Below, piece by piece: positions 1 through 8,826 of a stretch of 64,000 nucleotides of DNA; the stretch's first letter is position 1; every line of letters starts with the position of its first letter. Source of the stretch: Bradyrhizobium sp. B124 (GTDB taxonomy: Bacteria; Pseudomonadota; Alphaproteobacteria; Rhizobiales; Xanthobacteraceae); assembly GCF_038967635.1 (NCBI RefSeq), contig NZ_CP152413.1, positions 372,001 through 436,000 of the forward strand, given 5' to 3'. Both the position numbers and the translations under genes were made by a program. The notes beneath the pieces were generated by a model. That model searched no databases and was not told the origin of the DNA. It was given only the letters and a program-made list of their open reading frames with translations.

Positions 1-395
1 CGCTGTTCGACAACGTCACCAAGGACATGCGGATCTACAAGGAAGAAATCTTCGGCCCGGTGCTCTCGGTGGTGCGCGCCAAGGACTATCACGAGGCGCT
101 GGCGCTGCCGTCCGACCACGACTACGGCAACGGCGTTGCGATCTTCACCCGCGACGGCGACGCGGCGCGCGATTTCGCGGCCAAGGTCAATGTCGGCATG
201 GTCGGCGTCAACGTGCCGATCCCGGTGCCGATCGCCTATTACACCTTCGGCGGCTGGAAGAAGTCCGGCTTCGGCGATCTCAACCAGCACGGTCCGGACT
301 CGGTACGCTTCTACACCAAGACCAAGACGGTGACCTCGCGCTGGCCGTCCGGCGTCAAGGACGGCGCGGAGTTCTCGATCCCGACGATGAAGTGA
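1..395 (+). CDS. mmsA: Methylmalonate-semialdehyde dehydrogenase, C-terminal part
   Basis: The window opens inside this gene; the reading frame starts at base 3 and about 130 C-terminal residues are present. The enzyme is a CoA-acylating aldehyde dehydrogenase that turns methylmalonate semialdehyde into propionyl-CoA in valine breakdown. The visible part has the aldehyde dehydrogenase [11 protein letters not shown] block, the NPIP-like [15 protein letters not shown] segment and the [11 protein letters not shown] motif near the C-terminus. These are typical of the MmsA/ALDH6 subfamily. The valine-pathway genes that follow on the same strand support the call. The catalytic cysteine lies upstream of the window and cannot be checked. 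Confidence 0.93.
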   Translation, partial: LFDNVTKDMRIYKEEIFGPVLSVVRAKDYHEALALPSDHDYGNGVAIFTRDGDAARDFAAKVNVGMVGVNVPIPVPIAYYTFGGWKKSGFGDLNQHGPDSVRFYTKTKTVTSRWPSGVKDGAEFSIPTMK

Positions 396-405
396 TTTCC
401 TCAAC

Positions 406-490
406 CGTCATTGCGAGGAGCGCAGCGACGAAGCAATCCATTCTTTCCCGGTGCGGAGACGTGGATTGCTTCGCTTCGCTCGCAATGACG
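406..490. repeat. Intergenic palindromic element, family A copy 1
   Basis: An imperfect inverted repeat fills the mmsA-acyl-CoA dehydrogenase gap. It opens with TCATTGCGAG and closes with CTCGCAATGA, with matching inner arms around AAGCAATCCA and TGGATTGCTT. A longer relative lies at 29962-30115. Such elements are widespread in Bradyrhizobium intergenic regions. It would form a long hairpin in the transcript and ends one base before the ribosome binding site of the next gene. Confidence 0.85.
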
Positions 491-501
491 AGGAGGTAGC
501 A

Positions 502-1662
502 ATGGCAGGCGGCGAGATGCAGTTCGCTCTCAACGAGGACCAGATCGCAGTTCGCGACATGGCGCGAGCGTTTGCGGCGGAGAAGATCGCGCCGCACGCG
601 CTCGAATGGGACGAGAAGAAGCACTTTCCGGTCGACGTGATGCGCGAGGCCGCTGGCCTCGGCATCGGCGGCATCTACATCAAGGACGATGTCGGCGGCT
701 CGGCGATGACGCGGTTCGACGCCGCGCTGATCTTCGAGGCCTTGGCGACGGGCTGCCCGACCACGTCGGCCTTCATCTCGATCCACAACATGGCGTCCTG
801 GATGATCGATGCCTATGGCAACGACACCCAGCGCCACAGATGGCTGCCGAAGCTCTGCACCATGGAGCTGCTCGCCAGCTACTGCCTCACCGAGCCGGGC
901 GCCGGCTCCGACGCCGCTGCGCTGCGCACCCGCGCGGTGCGCGACGGCGATCATTACATCCTCAACGGCCAGAAGCAGTTCATCTCCGGCGCCGGCAGCA
1001 CCGACCTGCTGGTGGTGATGGTGCGCACCGGCGGCGACGGCCCCGGCGGCGTCTCGACGATCGTCGTCGACGGCAAGACGCCGGGCGTGTCGTTCGGCGC
1101 CAATGAGCGCAAGATGGGCTGGAATGCGCAGCCGACCCGCGCGGTCGTATTCGAGAACGCGCGCGTGCCGGTCGAAAACCGGCTCGGCGAGGAGGGCATC
1201 GGCTTCAAGATCGCGATGGCCGGCCTCGATGGCGGCCGTCTCAACATCGCAGCGTGCTCGCTCGGCGGTGCGCAGACGGCGCTCGACAAGGCGCTGGCCT
1301 ACATGAAGGACCGCAAGGCGTTTGGAAAGCGGCTCGACGAGTTCCAGGCGCTGCAGTTCAAGATCGCCGACATGGCGACCGAGCTGGAAGCCGCACGCAC
1401 TTTTCTGTGGCGCGCAGCCGCGGCGCTCGACCGCAAGGATGCTGACGCGTCCATGCTGTGCGCGATGGCGAAACGGTTCGGCACCGATGTCGGCTTCGAG
1501 GTCGCCAACCAGGCGCTGCAATTGCATGGCGGCTACGGCTACCTCAGCGAATACGGAGTCGAGAAGATCGTGCGCGATCTGCGCGTGCATCAGATCCTCG
1601 AAGGCACCAATGAAATCATGCGGCTGATCGTGTCGCGCAAGTTGATTGAGGGCGCGCGATGA
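502..1662 (+). CDS. Acyl-CoA dehydrogenase, isobutyryl-CoA dehydrogenase-like
   Basis: This FAD-dependent enzyme of 386 residues probably oxidises isobutyryl-CoA to methacrylyl-CoA in valine degradation. The start at 502 is set by AGGAGG at 491-496; the frame is open further upstream but only through the palindromic repeat. The signature LTEPGAGSDAA lies at about residues 128-138. Near the C-terminus is EGTNEIMR, with Glu367 in the position of the catalytic base. Its stop overlaps the next start (ATGA), so the two genes are translationally coupled. Substrate is inferred from the neighbours mmsA, the HIB-CoA hydrolase and mmsB; short branched-chain substrates cannot be told apart from sequence alone. 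Confidence 0.9.
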   Translation: MAGGEMQFALNEDQIAVRDMARAFAAEKIAPHALEWDEKKHFPVDVMREAAGLGIGGIYIKDDVGGSAMTRFDAALIFEALATGCPTTSAFISIHNMASWMIDAYGNDTQRHRWLPKLCTMELLASYCLTEPGAGSDAAALRTRAVRDGDHYILNGQKQFISGAGSTDLLVVMVRTGGDGPGGVSTIVVDGKTPGVSFGANERKMGWNAQPTRAVVFENARVPVENRLGEEGIGFKIAMAGLDGGRLNIAACSLGGAQTALDKALAYMKDRKAFGKRLDEFQALQFKIADMATELEAARTFLWRAAAALDRKDADASMLCAMAKRFGTDVGFEVANQALQLHGGYGYLSEYGVEKIVRDLRVHQILEGTNEIMRLIVSRKLIEGAR

Positions 1663-2741
1663 ATGATGTGGCCGCTGCCGAAGGCGACCTGATTGCGCGC
1701 AAGGAAGGGGCGGCCGGCATCATCCGGCTCAACCGGCCGAAGGCGATCAATGCCGTGACATTGGAGATGTTTCACGACATCGACAGGGCGCTCGACGCGT
1801 TCGAGGCCGATCCTGATGTCGCGGTCATCGTGCTGGAAGGGGCCGGCGAGCGCGGCCTGTGTGCCGGCGGCGATATCCGCGCGCTCTGGGAAAGCTCGAA
1901 GGTCAAGGGCGACCTCGGCAAGATCCTGTGGCGCGACGAGTACATCCTCAACGCGCGGATCAAGCATTTCCCAAAACCCTATGTCGCCTTCATGGACGGC
2001 ATCGTGATGGGCGGCGGCGTCGGCCTGTCGGCGCACAGCCGGCACCGCGTGGTGACCGAGCGAACCAAGCTGGCGATGCCCGAAGTCGGGCTCGGCTTCT
2101 TCCCCGATGTCGGCGGCACCTATCTGCTGTCGCGTTCGCCCGGCGAGGTCGGCACCTATTTTGGTCTCACCGGCACCACCATGAACGGCCCTGATGCGAT
2201 CTATGCGAAGTTTGCCGATGCGGTGGTGCCGAGCGCCAAGCTCCCGGCGCTGCGGGAGGCGCTGACCAGGGTTGCGCCGGGCACCAACTCGGCCGCGATC
2301 GACAGCCTGATCCGCGGCTTTGCCACCGGCGAAAAATCCGGCCCCGTGGCCGCGATGCAGGCCAGGATCGACGGCTGGTTTGCGCGCGGACGGATGGAAG
2401 ACATCCTTGATGCGCTGAAAGCCGATGGCTCAGAGCTGGCACAGGCCACACTGAAGACACTCGGCGAGAAATCGCCGCGCGGCATGGTGGTGACGCTGAA
2501 GCTTCTGCGGCTGGCGCGGGCGACCGAGACGCTGGAGGAGTGCCTGGTGCGCGAATATCGCGCGGCGCTCGAGGTGTTCGCCAGCGACGATTTCCGCGAG
2601 GGCGTGCGCGCCGCCGTGATCGACAAGGACCGCGATCCGAAATGGCAGCCCGCCCGGATCGAGGACGTGACGCCGGAGATGCTGGCGCCTTACTTCGCCG
2701 AGATCGGCGCCGACGAATTGAAATTTCCCGACAGCAAATAG
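1659..2741 (+). CDS. 3-hydroxyisobutyryl-CoA hydrolase (enoyl-CoA hydratase/isomerase family)
   Basis: A crotonase-fold protein of 360 residues, the length of 3-hydroxyisobutyryl-CoA hydrolases rather than of ordinary hydratases (about 260). It probably releases 3-hydroxyisobutyrate from its CoA ester in valine catabolism. CAGGDIRALWE near residue 67 and MGGGVGLSAHSRHRV near 115 form the oxyanion pocket. The AMPEVGLGFFPDVGGTYLLSR block near 139-158 is typical of the hydrolase subfamily. The start codon overlaps the preceding stop by four bases. The next gene, mmsB, acts on its expected product. An older annotation would call it enoyl-CoA hydratase. Confidence 0.9.
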   Translation: MNDVAAAEGDLIARKEGAAGIIRLNRPKAINAVTLEMFHDIDRALDAFEADPDVAVIVLEGAGERGLCAGGDIRALWESSKVKGDLGKILWRDEYILNARIKHFPKPYVAFMDGIVMGGGVGLSAHSRHRVVTERTKLAMPEVGLGFFPDVGGTYLLSRSPGEVGTYFGLTGTTMNGPDAIYAKFADAVVPSAKLPALREALTRVAPGTNSAAIDSLIRGFATGEKSGPVAAMQARIDGWFARGRMEDILDALKADGSELAQATLKTLGEKSPRGMVVTLKLLRLARATETLEECLVREYRAALEVFASDDFREGVRAAVIDKDRDPKWQPARIEDVTPEMLAPYFAEIGADELKFPDSK

Positions 2742-2766
2742 AAACGTCGCAAGCGGAGGACTTCCC

Positions 2767-3654
2767 ATGGCAAACGTCGCATTCATCGGGCTTGGCAATA
2801 TGGGCGGGCCGATGGCGGCCAATCTGGTCAAGGCCGGCCACAAGGTGACCGCGTTCGATCTGGTCGCGGCATCGCGCGATCAGGCCAGGCACGACGGCGC
2901 TGCGATCGCCGAGAGCGGCGTCGGCGCGGTGAAGGGCGCCGATGTCGTCATCACCATGCTGCCGGCCGGCAAGCACGTGCTCGGCGTCTGGAACGAGGTG
3001 CTTCCGGCGATGGGCAAGGGCGCGCTGATCATCGACTGCTCGACCATCGACGTCGAAAGCGCCAAGCAGGCGCATGCGCTTGCCGCCAAGCACGGCATCG
3101 CCTCAGTCGATGCGCCGGTTTCCGGCGGCACCGGCGGCGCCAAGGGCGCGACGCTGACCTTCATGTGCGGCGGTGAGGCGAAGGCGTTCGCGGCGGCGCA
3201 GCCGATGCTGGCCAACATGGGCAAGAAGATCGTGCATTGCGGCGGCGGCGGCGCAGGGCAGGCGGCCAAGATCTGCAACAACATGATATTGGGCATTTCG
3301 ATGATCGCGGTCGGCGAGGCCTTCGTGCTGGCCGAAAAGCTCGGCCTGTCGCATCAGGCGCTGTTTGACGTCGCCTCGACCTCGTCGGGGCAGTGCTGGT
3401 CGCTGACGACCTATTGCCCGGTTCCCGGCCCGGTGCCGACTTCGCCGGCCAACAACGACTACAAGCCGGGTTTCGCCTCCAACCTGATGGTCAAGGACCT
3501 GACGCTGGCACAGGACGCCGCCAACGCCGCCGGCGCGGTGACGCCGCTCGGCAAGCATGCGCAGGAGCTCTATAAGACCTTCGACGCGTCGGGGCACGGC
3601 GGGGTCGACTTTTCCGGAATTATCCAGCACGTTCGGAGCCTCGCTGGAAAGTAG
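2767..3654 (+). CDS. mmsB: 3-hydroxyisobutyrate dehydrogenase
   Basis: This 295-residue NAD-dependent dehydrogenase oxidises 3-hydroxyisobutyrate to methylmalonate semialdehyde, the substrate of MmsA. The N-terminal Rossmann motif GLGNMGGPMAANLV sits at residues 7-20. DAPVSGGTGGAKGATLTFM, near residue 117, is the substrate-binding block. AAKICNNM carries the expected catalytic lysine at about Lys168. AGCGGAGG-type Shine-Dalgarno bases (agcggagga) precede the ATG. It is the fourth gene of the same-strand valine cluster. Confidence 0.94.
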   Translation: MANVAFIGLGNMGGPMAANLVKAGHKVTAFDLVAASRDQARHDGAAIAESGVGAVKGADVVITMLPAGKHVLGVWNEVLPAMGKGALIIDCSTIDVESAKQAHALAAKHGIASVDAPVSGGTGGAKGATLTFMCGGEAKAFAAAQPMLANMGKKIVHCGGGGAGQAAKICNNMILGISMIAVGEAFVLAEKLGLSHQALFDVASTSSGQCWSLTTYCPVPGPVPTSPANNDYKPGFASNLMVKDLTLAQDAANAAGAVTPLGKHAQELYKTFDASGHGGVDFSGIIQHVRSLAGK

Positions 3655-3663
3655 CGGATCACT

Positions 3664-3754
3664 CGTAGCCCGGATGGAGCGCAGCGAAATCCGGGACTGC
3701 TTTATCTACTGGCGCGACCGCCCCCGGATTGCGCTTCGCTCCATCCGGGCTACG
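3664..3754. repeat. Intergenic palindromic element, family D
   Basis: An inverted repeat starts CGTAGCCCGGATGGAGCG and ends in its near reverse complement CGCTCCATCCGGGCTACG, with a short unpaired centre. It lies between mmsB and the acyl-CoA synthetase. A decayed relative occurs at 41160-41283. The element may act as a transcription attenuator or mRNA-stabilising structure, but that is inference. Confidence 0.85.
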
Positions 3755-3797
3755 CTTGACGGTGACGCTGGTTGCCAATCAACGGGCTCGGAAGAAG

Positions 3798-5522
3798 ATG
3801 ACCACATTTCAGGACGCACGCGCCTTTCTGCTCAAGCACCGGACCGATTACGACGCGGCGGTGAAGGGATTTCGCTGGCCGGATCCGACGCCCTTCAACT
3901 GGGCGCTGGACTGGTTCGACGCCGAGCTGGCGCACAATGCCGACAGCCGCGACCGGCCGGCGCTGTGGATCGTCGATGCCGCCAGCGGCAACGAAACCAA
4001 GCTCAGCTTTGCCGAGCTGTCGCGCCGCTCCAACCGGGTCGCGAACTTCCTGCGCGCGCAGGGGCTGAAGCGCGGCGATCATCTGCTGCTGCTGCTCGGC
4101 AATGTGGTGCCGCTGTGGGAGACCATGCTGGCGGCGATGAAGCTCGGCGTGGTCGTGATCCCCGCGACCACGCTGTTGACGGCGGACGAATTGCGCGACC
4201 GGCTCGATCGCGGCAAGGCGAAGGCGGTGGTCGCCACGCAGGATCAGGTCGCGAAGTTCGCGGGCCTCGGCGGCGACAGACTGGCGCGCATCGTGGTCGG
4301 CGCGACGCAGCCGCAGAACGGCTGGCTGCCGTTCGAGGATGCGGCGAAGGCACCCGAGGCGTTCACGCCCGACGGCCCGACCAAGGCCGACGACCCGATG
4401 CTGCTGTATTTCACCTCGGGCACCACGGCAAAGCCGAAGCTGGTGCGGCACAGCCAGCGCAGTTATCCGGTCGGCCATCTCTCGACCATGTACTGGATCG
4501 GCCTGCAGCCCGGCGACATCCATCTCAACATCTCCTCGCCCGGCTGGGCCAAGCATGCCTGGAGCTGCTTCTTCGCGCCGTGGAATGCCGGTGCGACGAT
4601 CTTCATCGCCAACCAGCCACGCTTCGAGGCCAAGGGATTGCTCTCGATCATCGGCCGCTGCGGCGTCACCACGCTGTGCGCGCCGCCGACGGTGTGGCGG
4701 ATGTTCATTCAGGAGCAACTGTCGGACTTCAAGGTGAGCCTGCGTGAAGTGTGCGGCGCCGGCGAACCGCTCAACCCTGAAATCATCGACCAGGTCAAAT
4801 CGGCCTGGGGCCTGACCATTCGCGACGGCTATGGCCAGACCGAGACCACGGCGCTGGCCGGCAATTCGCCGGGGCAGAAAGTGAAGGTCGGCTCGATGGG
4901 CCGGCCGCTGCCGGGCTATCGCGTGCAGGTCACCGACAATGACGGCCACGCCGCGAAGGAGGGCGAGGTGACGCTGTTGCTCGGCGCTGAGCGGCCGGCG
5001 GGCCTGATGCAGGGCTATCAGGGCGACGACGGCAGACTGATCGGCACCGACGGCGAGATTTATCGCAGCGGCGACGTCGTGTTCACCGATGACGAGGGCT
5101 ATCTGACTTTCGTCGGCCGCACCGACGACGTGTTCAAGTCCTCCGACTACCGCATCTCGCCGTTCGAATTGGAGAGCATACTGCTCGAGCATGATGCGGT
5201 GGCGGAAGCCGCCGTGGTGCCGAGCCCGGACCCGATCCGGCTGGCGGTCCCGAAGGCCTATGTGCTGCTGGTCTCCGGTGTCGAGCGCAGTCCGGAGACG
5301 GCACTGTCGATCTTCAAACATTTGCACACGCGGCTCGCACCGTTTAAACGCATCCGCAAGATCGAGCTGGTGACCGAACTGCCAAAGACGATTTCTGGAA
5401 AGATCCGTCGCGTGCAGTTGCGCCGGCTCGAACATGACGATGTCAGAAGCGATGCGTTGCGCGGAGCCGAGTTCCGCGAGGAAGAATTTCCGGAGCTGCA
5501 GAAGGTGCGGACCTCCGGTTAG
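3798..5522 (+). CDS. AMP-dependent acyl-CoA synthetase/ligase
   Basis: A 574-residue member of the adenylate-forming (ANL) superfamily that joins a carboxylic acid to CoA through an acyl-AMP. The start at 3798 follows GGAAGAAG; an upstream extension of the frame runs through the palindromic repeat and was not used. YFTSGTTAKPK at residues 204-214 is the ATP-binding loop. DGYGQTETT at about 343-351 is the A5 motif. SGKIRR near the C-terminus has the catalytic lysine at about Lys535. The acid substrate is unknown. It resembles medium-chain acyl-CoA synthetases (ACSM type), which suits the fatty-acid context of the MaoC gene 13 bases downstream. Confidence 0.9.
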   Translation: MTTFQDARAFLLKHRTDYDAAVKGFRWPDPTPFNWALDWFDAELAHNADSRDRPALWIVDAASGNETKLSFAELSRRSNRVANFLRAQGLKRGDHLLLLLGNVVPLWETMLAAMKLGVVVIPATTLLTADELRDRLDRGKAKAVVATQDQVAKFAGLGGDRLARIVVGATQPQNGWLPFEDAAKAPEAFTPDGPTKADDPMLLYFTSGTTAKPKLVRHSQRSYPVGHLSTMYWIGLQPGDIHLNISSPGWAKHAWSCFFAPWNAGATIFIANQPRFEAKGLLSIIGRCGVTTLCAPPTVWRMFIQEQLSDFKVSLREVCGAGEPLNPEIIDQVKSAWGLTIRDGYGQTETTALAGNSPGQKVKVGSMGRPLPGYRVQVTDNDGHAAKEGEVTLLLGAERPAGLMQGYQGDDGRLIGTDGEIYRSGDVVFTDDEGYLTFVGRTDDVFKSSDYRISPFELESILLEHDAVAEAAVVPSPDPIRLAVPKAYVLLVSGVERSPETALSIFKHLHTRLAPFKRIRKIELVTELPKTISGKIRRVQLRRLEHDDVRSDALRGAEFREEEFPELQKVRTSG

Positions 5523-5535
5523 CAGAGGTTAGCCA

Positions 5536-6015
5536 ATGAACGAAGTCTGGACGAAGCCGCCGGTGTCGCTGGAAACCTACCAGGGCATGGTCGGCAAGGA
5601 GATCGGCGTGTCCTCATGGCACCTGCTGGATCAGGGCCGCATCGACACCTACGCCGACGTGATCGAGGATCATCAGTTCATCCACGTCGATCCCGAGCGC
5701 GCCAAGAAGGAGACCGCCTTCGGCACCACGATCGCCCATGGCTTCCTGACGATGTCGCTGCTGTCGATCATGTCCTACGAGGTGATGCCGGTGCTCGAGG
5801 GCACCGCGATGGGCGTCAACTACGGCTTCGACAAGCTGCGCTTCATCTCGCCGGTGCGCTCGGGAAAACGCGTTCGCGGCCGCTTCGTGCTGGCCGAAGC
5901 CACGCTGCGCAAGCCGAAGGAACTGCTGTCGCGCACCAATGTCACGGTCGAGATCGAGGGCGAGGAGAAGCCGGCGCTGGTCGCCGACTGGCTCGGTCTG
6001 ATCTATTTCAGCTGA
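5536..6015 (+). CDS. MaoC family (R)-specific enoyl-CoA hydratase
   Basis: A 159-residue single hot-dog domain protein. Asp45 and His50 in EDHQFIHVDPERA form the hydratase motif of the MaoC/NodN group, followed by FGTTIAHGFLT. Such enzymes hydrate trans-2-enoyl-CoA to (R)-3-hydroxyacyl-CoA. It starts 13 bases after the acyl-CoA synthetase stop, so the two are probably co-transcribed and may act on the same acyl chain. Whether it supplies the missing hydration step of the valine cluster upstream cannot be decided; valine catabolism normally uses a crotonase. Confidence 0.88.
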   Translation: MNEVWTKPPVSLETYQGMVGKEIGVSSWHLLDQGRIDTYADVIEDHQFIHVDPERAKKETAFGTTIAHGFLTMSLLSIMSYEVMPVLEGTAMGVNYGFDKLRFISPVRSGKRVRGRFVLAEATLRKPKELLSRTNVTVEIEGEEKPALVADWLGLIYFS

Positions 6016-6190
6016 GGGATGGTTGAGTAGCTCCACTTTTTCCGCAAGCGGGAGCGGTGGAGCGAGCCCGCCTCGACCCGCCTTCACAGGTTGTGCGTTG
6101 CACCGCTCATCCACATAGCGCATTGACGGCTTTGATCCCTGGTGTCCATCATGCCCCCGTTGAGGCGGTGCGGTCCCGGGAGTGGCAGCC

Positions 6191-6337
6191 ATGGTGCAGA
6201 ACATCGTCGCCGGACTTGTCGTGGTCGGTTTGATTTTGATTGGCTCGATGAGCTACGCCCAGGAGCATCACGAGTGCTGGAGCGGGCACCTGCTCAAAAG
6301 CCTGAAACCCTGCGGGTCGATGACCCCAGACGTCTAG
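6191..6337 (+). CDS. Small secreted or membrane-anchored protein, unknown function
   Basis: A 48-residue open frame not recognised as a known family. It starts with a short hydrophobic segment (VAGLVVVGLILIGSMSYA, residues 6-23) ending in an SYA-Q site that could be cut by signal peptidase. The mature part would be about 25 residues with two cysteines (Cys29 and Cys41) that could form a disulfide. GGGAG lies about ten bases upstream of the ATG. It stands alone between the MaoC gene and an intergenic repeat. Small Cys-containing secreted proteins like this are common in Bradyrhizobium, but the call rests only on the signal-like start and the binding site. Confidence 0.5.
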   Translation: MVQNIVAGLVVVGLILIGSMSYAQEHHECWSGHLLKSLKPCGSMTPDV

Positions 6338-6423
6338 CGCCCCCTGGTGGCCGCTTGGGTCCTGGCCGGGCTTGACCCGGCCATCCATCGCTGCTCAAAA
6401 GCGGCCAATCGCGAGCGTTTTCG

Positions 6424-6572
6424 CCCTCTCCCCCTGTGGGAGAGGGTGGCTTCGCGGAACGCGAAGCCGGGTGAGGGGTCTGTCTCTACGCAAAGACACT
6501 CACGTGCGCTCGCGGAGACAGACCCCTCATCCGGCGCTTCGCGCCACCTTCTCCCAAAAGGGGGGGAAGGGA
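6424..6572. repeat. Intergenic palindromic element, family E copy 1
   Basis: A composite inverted repeat. CCCTCTCCCCCTGTGGGAGAGGG forms one hairpin region, then GTGAGGGGTCTGTCTC pairs with GAGACAGACCCCTCATC about 30 bases on, and the end repeats the TCTCCC/GGGGGGA theme. A second member is at 19505-19643. It occupies most of the gap before the SDR gene. Confidence 0.8.
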
Positions 6573-6594
6573 AGTAAGAGCAGGAACGACAAGC

Positions 6595-7512
6595 ATGGCA
6601 ATCAGGTTTGACGGACGCGTCGCTATCGTCACCGGCGCGGGCAATGGTCTTGGGCGGGCGCATGCGCTGGGGCTCGCCAGCCGCGGCGCCAAGGTCGTGG
6701 TCAACGATTTCGGCGGCGCGCGCGACGGCACCGGCGGTTCGCTGTCGCCGGCCGAGACCGTGGTCGAGGAGATCCGCAAGGCCGGCGGCACCGCGATGGC
6801 CGACGGCGCCGACGTCTCGAACTTCGAGCAGGTCACCGCGATGGTCGAGCGCGCCACCAAGGAGTGGGGCAGCGTCGATCTGCTCTGCGCCAATGCCGGC
6901 ATCCTGCGCGACAAGTCGTTCACCAAGCTCGAGGTTGCCGACTGGGCCAAAGTGCTCGACGTGCATCTCACCGGCACCTTCTATTGCTGCAAGGCGGTGT
7001 GGGCCGGCATGCGCGAGCGCAACTACGGCCGCATCGTGCTGACGACGTCGTCGTCCGGCCTGTTCGGCAATTTCGGCCAGGCCAATTACGGCGCAGCGAA
7101 GGCCGGCATGGTCGGCCTGATGAATGTGCTCGCCGAAGAGGGCCGCAAGAACAACATCAAGGTCAACACCATCTCGCCGACGGCTGCGACCCGCATGACC
7201 GAGGAACTGCTGCCGCCGCAGGCGCTGGCGCTGATGAAGCCGGAAGCGATCACGCCGGCGGTCGAATTCCTGCTCTCGGAGGATGCGCCGACCCGCACCA
7301 TCATGGGCGCCGGTGCCGGTTCGTTCGCGGTGATCCGCGTGCTGGAGACCGAAGGCGTCAACCTGCCGCAATCCGAATGGACGCCCGACGGCGTCGCCGC
7401 GCACTTCAACGCGATCAGCGACATGTCGACCGCGAAGGCGTTGCAGGGCGCGTTCGAGCAGACGCAGAAATACGTCGCCCAGGCCGCCGCGCGGGCCGGG
7501 ATCAAGCTCTAA
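6595..7512 (+). CDS. Short-chain dehydrogenase, MFE-2/3-hydroxyacyl-CoA dehydrogenase-like
   Basis: A 305-residue SDR. TGAGNGLGRAHAL near residue 13 is the cofactor-binding TGxxxGxG motif, followed by VVVNDFGGARDGTG, which marks the subgroup related to the dehydrogenase part of peroxisomal multifunctional enzyme 2. Tyr165 and Lys169 in NYGAAKAG are the catalytic pair. Enzymes of this subgroup oxidise (R)-3-hydroxyacyl-CoA, which would fit a MaoC hydratase product. The C-terminal 50 residues extend past a minimal SDR. The exact substrate is not known. Confidence 0.88.
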   Translation: MAIRFDGRVAIVTGAGNGLGRAHALGLASRGAKVVVNDFGGARDGTGGSLSPAETVVEEIRKAGGTAMADGADVSNFEQVTAMVERATKEWGSVDLLCANAGILRDKSFTKLEVADWAKVLDVHLTGTFYCCKAVWAGMRERNYGRIVLTTSSSGLFGNFGQANYGAAKAGMVGLMNVLAEEGRKNNIKVNTISPTAATRMTEELLPPQALALMKPEAITPAVEFLLSEDAPTRTIMGAGAGSFAVIRVLETEGVNLPQSEWTPDGVAAHFNAISDMSTAKALQGAFEQTQKYVAQAAARAGIKL

Positions 7513-7514
7513 GC

Positions 7515-8735
7515 ATGAGCGTCGCCGTCATCGGAGCCGGTCCCGCCGGCCTGATGGCGGCGGAAACGCTTGCGGCGGGCGGGGCGCACGTCACCGTCTA
7601 TGACGCGATGCCGTCGGCCGGCCGCAAGTTCCTGATGGCCGGGCGCGGCGGGCTCAATCTTACCCACAGTGAGCCGTTGCCCGATTTTCTTGCGCGCTAT
7701 CGCGAGGGGATGACGCACCTGAAGGCCGCGGTCGAGGCGTTTCCGCCGGACAGCTTGCGCGCCTGGAGCGAAGCGCTGGGGCAGCCGACCTTCGTCGGCA
7801 GCAGCGGCCGGGTGTTTCCCAAGGCATTCAAGGCATCACCTCTCTTGCGCGCCTGGCTGCGGCGGCTCGATGCCGCGGGCGTTGCGTTCGCATTCCGGCA
7901 TCGCTGGATCGGTTGGGACGTGCGCGGCGGACTGCTGTTTGAGACGCCGGACGGCCCGCGCGCGGTCAACGCTGACGCAGCCGTGCTCGCGCTCGGCGGC
8001 GCGAGCTGGCCGCGGCTCGGCTCGGACGGTGCCTGGGCGGAGCTCCTCGCGGCGAAGGGCATTGCCGTGGCTCCGATGAAACCGGCCAATTCCGGCTTCA
8101 CGGTCGCGTGGTCGAATGTCTTTCGTGACCGGTTTGAGGGCCAGCCGCTCAAAGGCGTCGCCCTCACGATCGGCCCGCACACCGTGCGCGGTGAGGCGAT
8201 CGTCACCCGCACCGGCATCGAAGGCGGCGCGATCTACGCGCTGTCGGCGGAATTGCGCGAGGCGGTGCTCGCCAAGGGAACGGCGACGCTCAGCGTGGCG
8301 CTGCGGCCTGATGCTGCACATGACGAACTGATTGCACGCCTGTCGGCGCCGAAGGGCAAGCAGTCCTTCTCCAACTTCCTGCGCAAGGCCGCGCAGCTCT
8401 CGCCGGTCGGCATCGGGCTGTTGCAGGAGGCGGCCGCCGTCTCCGGCCGATCGCTGGCCGCGCGGCCGCCGGCTGGACTGGCCGGGCTGATCAATGCGGT
8501 GCCGATCGAGATATCGGGCGTGGCGCCGATCGCGCGCGCGATCTCGAGCGCCGGCGGGATCAGGTTCGACGAGCTCGACGCGCACTTCATGCTGCGTCGG
8601 CTGCCCGGCGTTTTCGCCGCCGGCGAGATGCTCGACTGGGAGGCGCCGACCGGCGGCTATCTGTTGCAGGCGTCGTTTGCGACGGGGGGCGCTGCGGGGA
8701 AGGGCGCGTTGCGATGGCTCGCGCAGAAATCGTAG
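7515..8735 (+). CDS. NAD(P)/FAD-dependent flavoprotein, TIGR03862/HI0933-like
   Basis: A 406-residue flavoprotein beginning two bases after the SDR stop. The dinucleotide-binding motif VIGAGPAGLMAAE lies at residues 5-17. SAGRKFLMAGRGGLNLTHSE near residue 35 is the hallmark of the HI0933/BaiN-like family, and EMLDWEAPTGGYLLQASFATGG near the C-terminus is the second FAD-binding block. Members are soluble oxidoreductases of mostly unknown substrate. The tight spacing suggests translation with the SDR. I assign family only. Confidence 0.9.
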   Translation: MSVAVIGAGPAGLMAAETLAAGGAHVTVYDAMPSAGRKFLMAGRGGLNLTHSEPLPDFLARYREGMTHLKAAVEAFPPDSLRAWSEALGQPTFVGSSGRVFPKAFKASPLLRAWLRRLDAAGVAFAFRHRWIGWDVRGGLLFETPDGPRAVNADAAVLALGGASWPRLGSDGAWAELLAAKGIAVAPMKPANSGFTVAWSNVFRDRFEGQPLKGVALTIGPHTVRGEAIVTRTGIEGGAIYALSAELREAVLAKGTATLSVALRPDAAHDELIARLSAPKGKQSFSNFLRKAAQLSPVGIGLLQEAAAVSGRSLAARPPAGLAGLINAVPIEISGVAPIARAISSAGGIRFDELDAHFMLRRLPGVFAAGEMLDWEAPTGGYLLQASFATGGAAGKGALRWLAQKS

Positions 8736-8817
8736 GATGGGTAGAGCGAAGCGAAACCCATCGACTTCCTTCCGCGCGGAAGCATGATGGGTTTCGCTGC
8801 GCTCTACCCATCCTACG
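8731..8817. repeat. Intergenic palindromic element, family B copy 1
   Basis: An inverted repeat with outer arms CGTAGGATGGGTAGAGCG and its near complement CGCTCTACCCATCCTACG, and an inner GGAAGCATGATGG centre. It overlaps the last codons of the flavoprotein gene and lies between it and the convergent MFS gene. Near-identical copies are at 11043-11128 and 12237-12320. Confidence 0.92.
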
Positions 8818-8826
8818 CGGTGCCAC

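Noticed and set aside
3750..5435. A minus-strand frame of 561 codons
   Set aside because: Antisense to the acyl-CoA synthetase with all ANL motifs on the plus strand.
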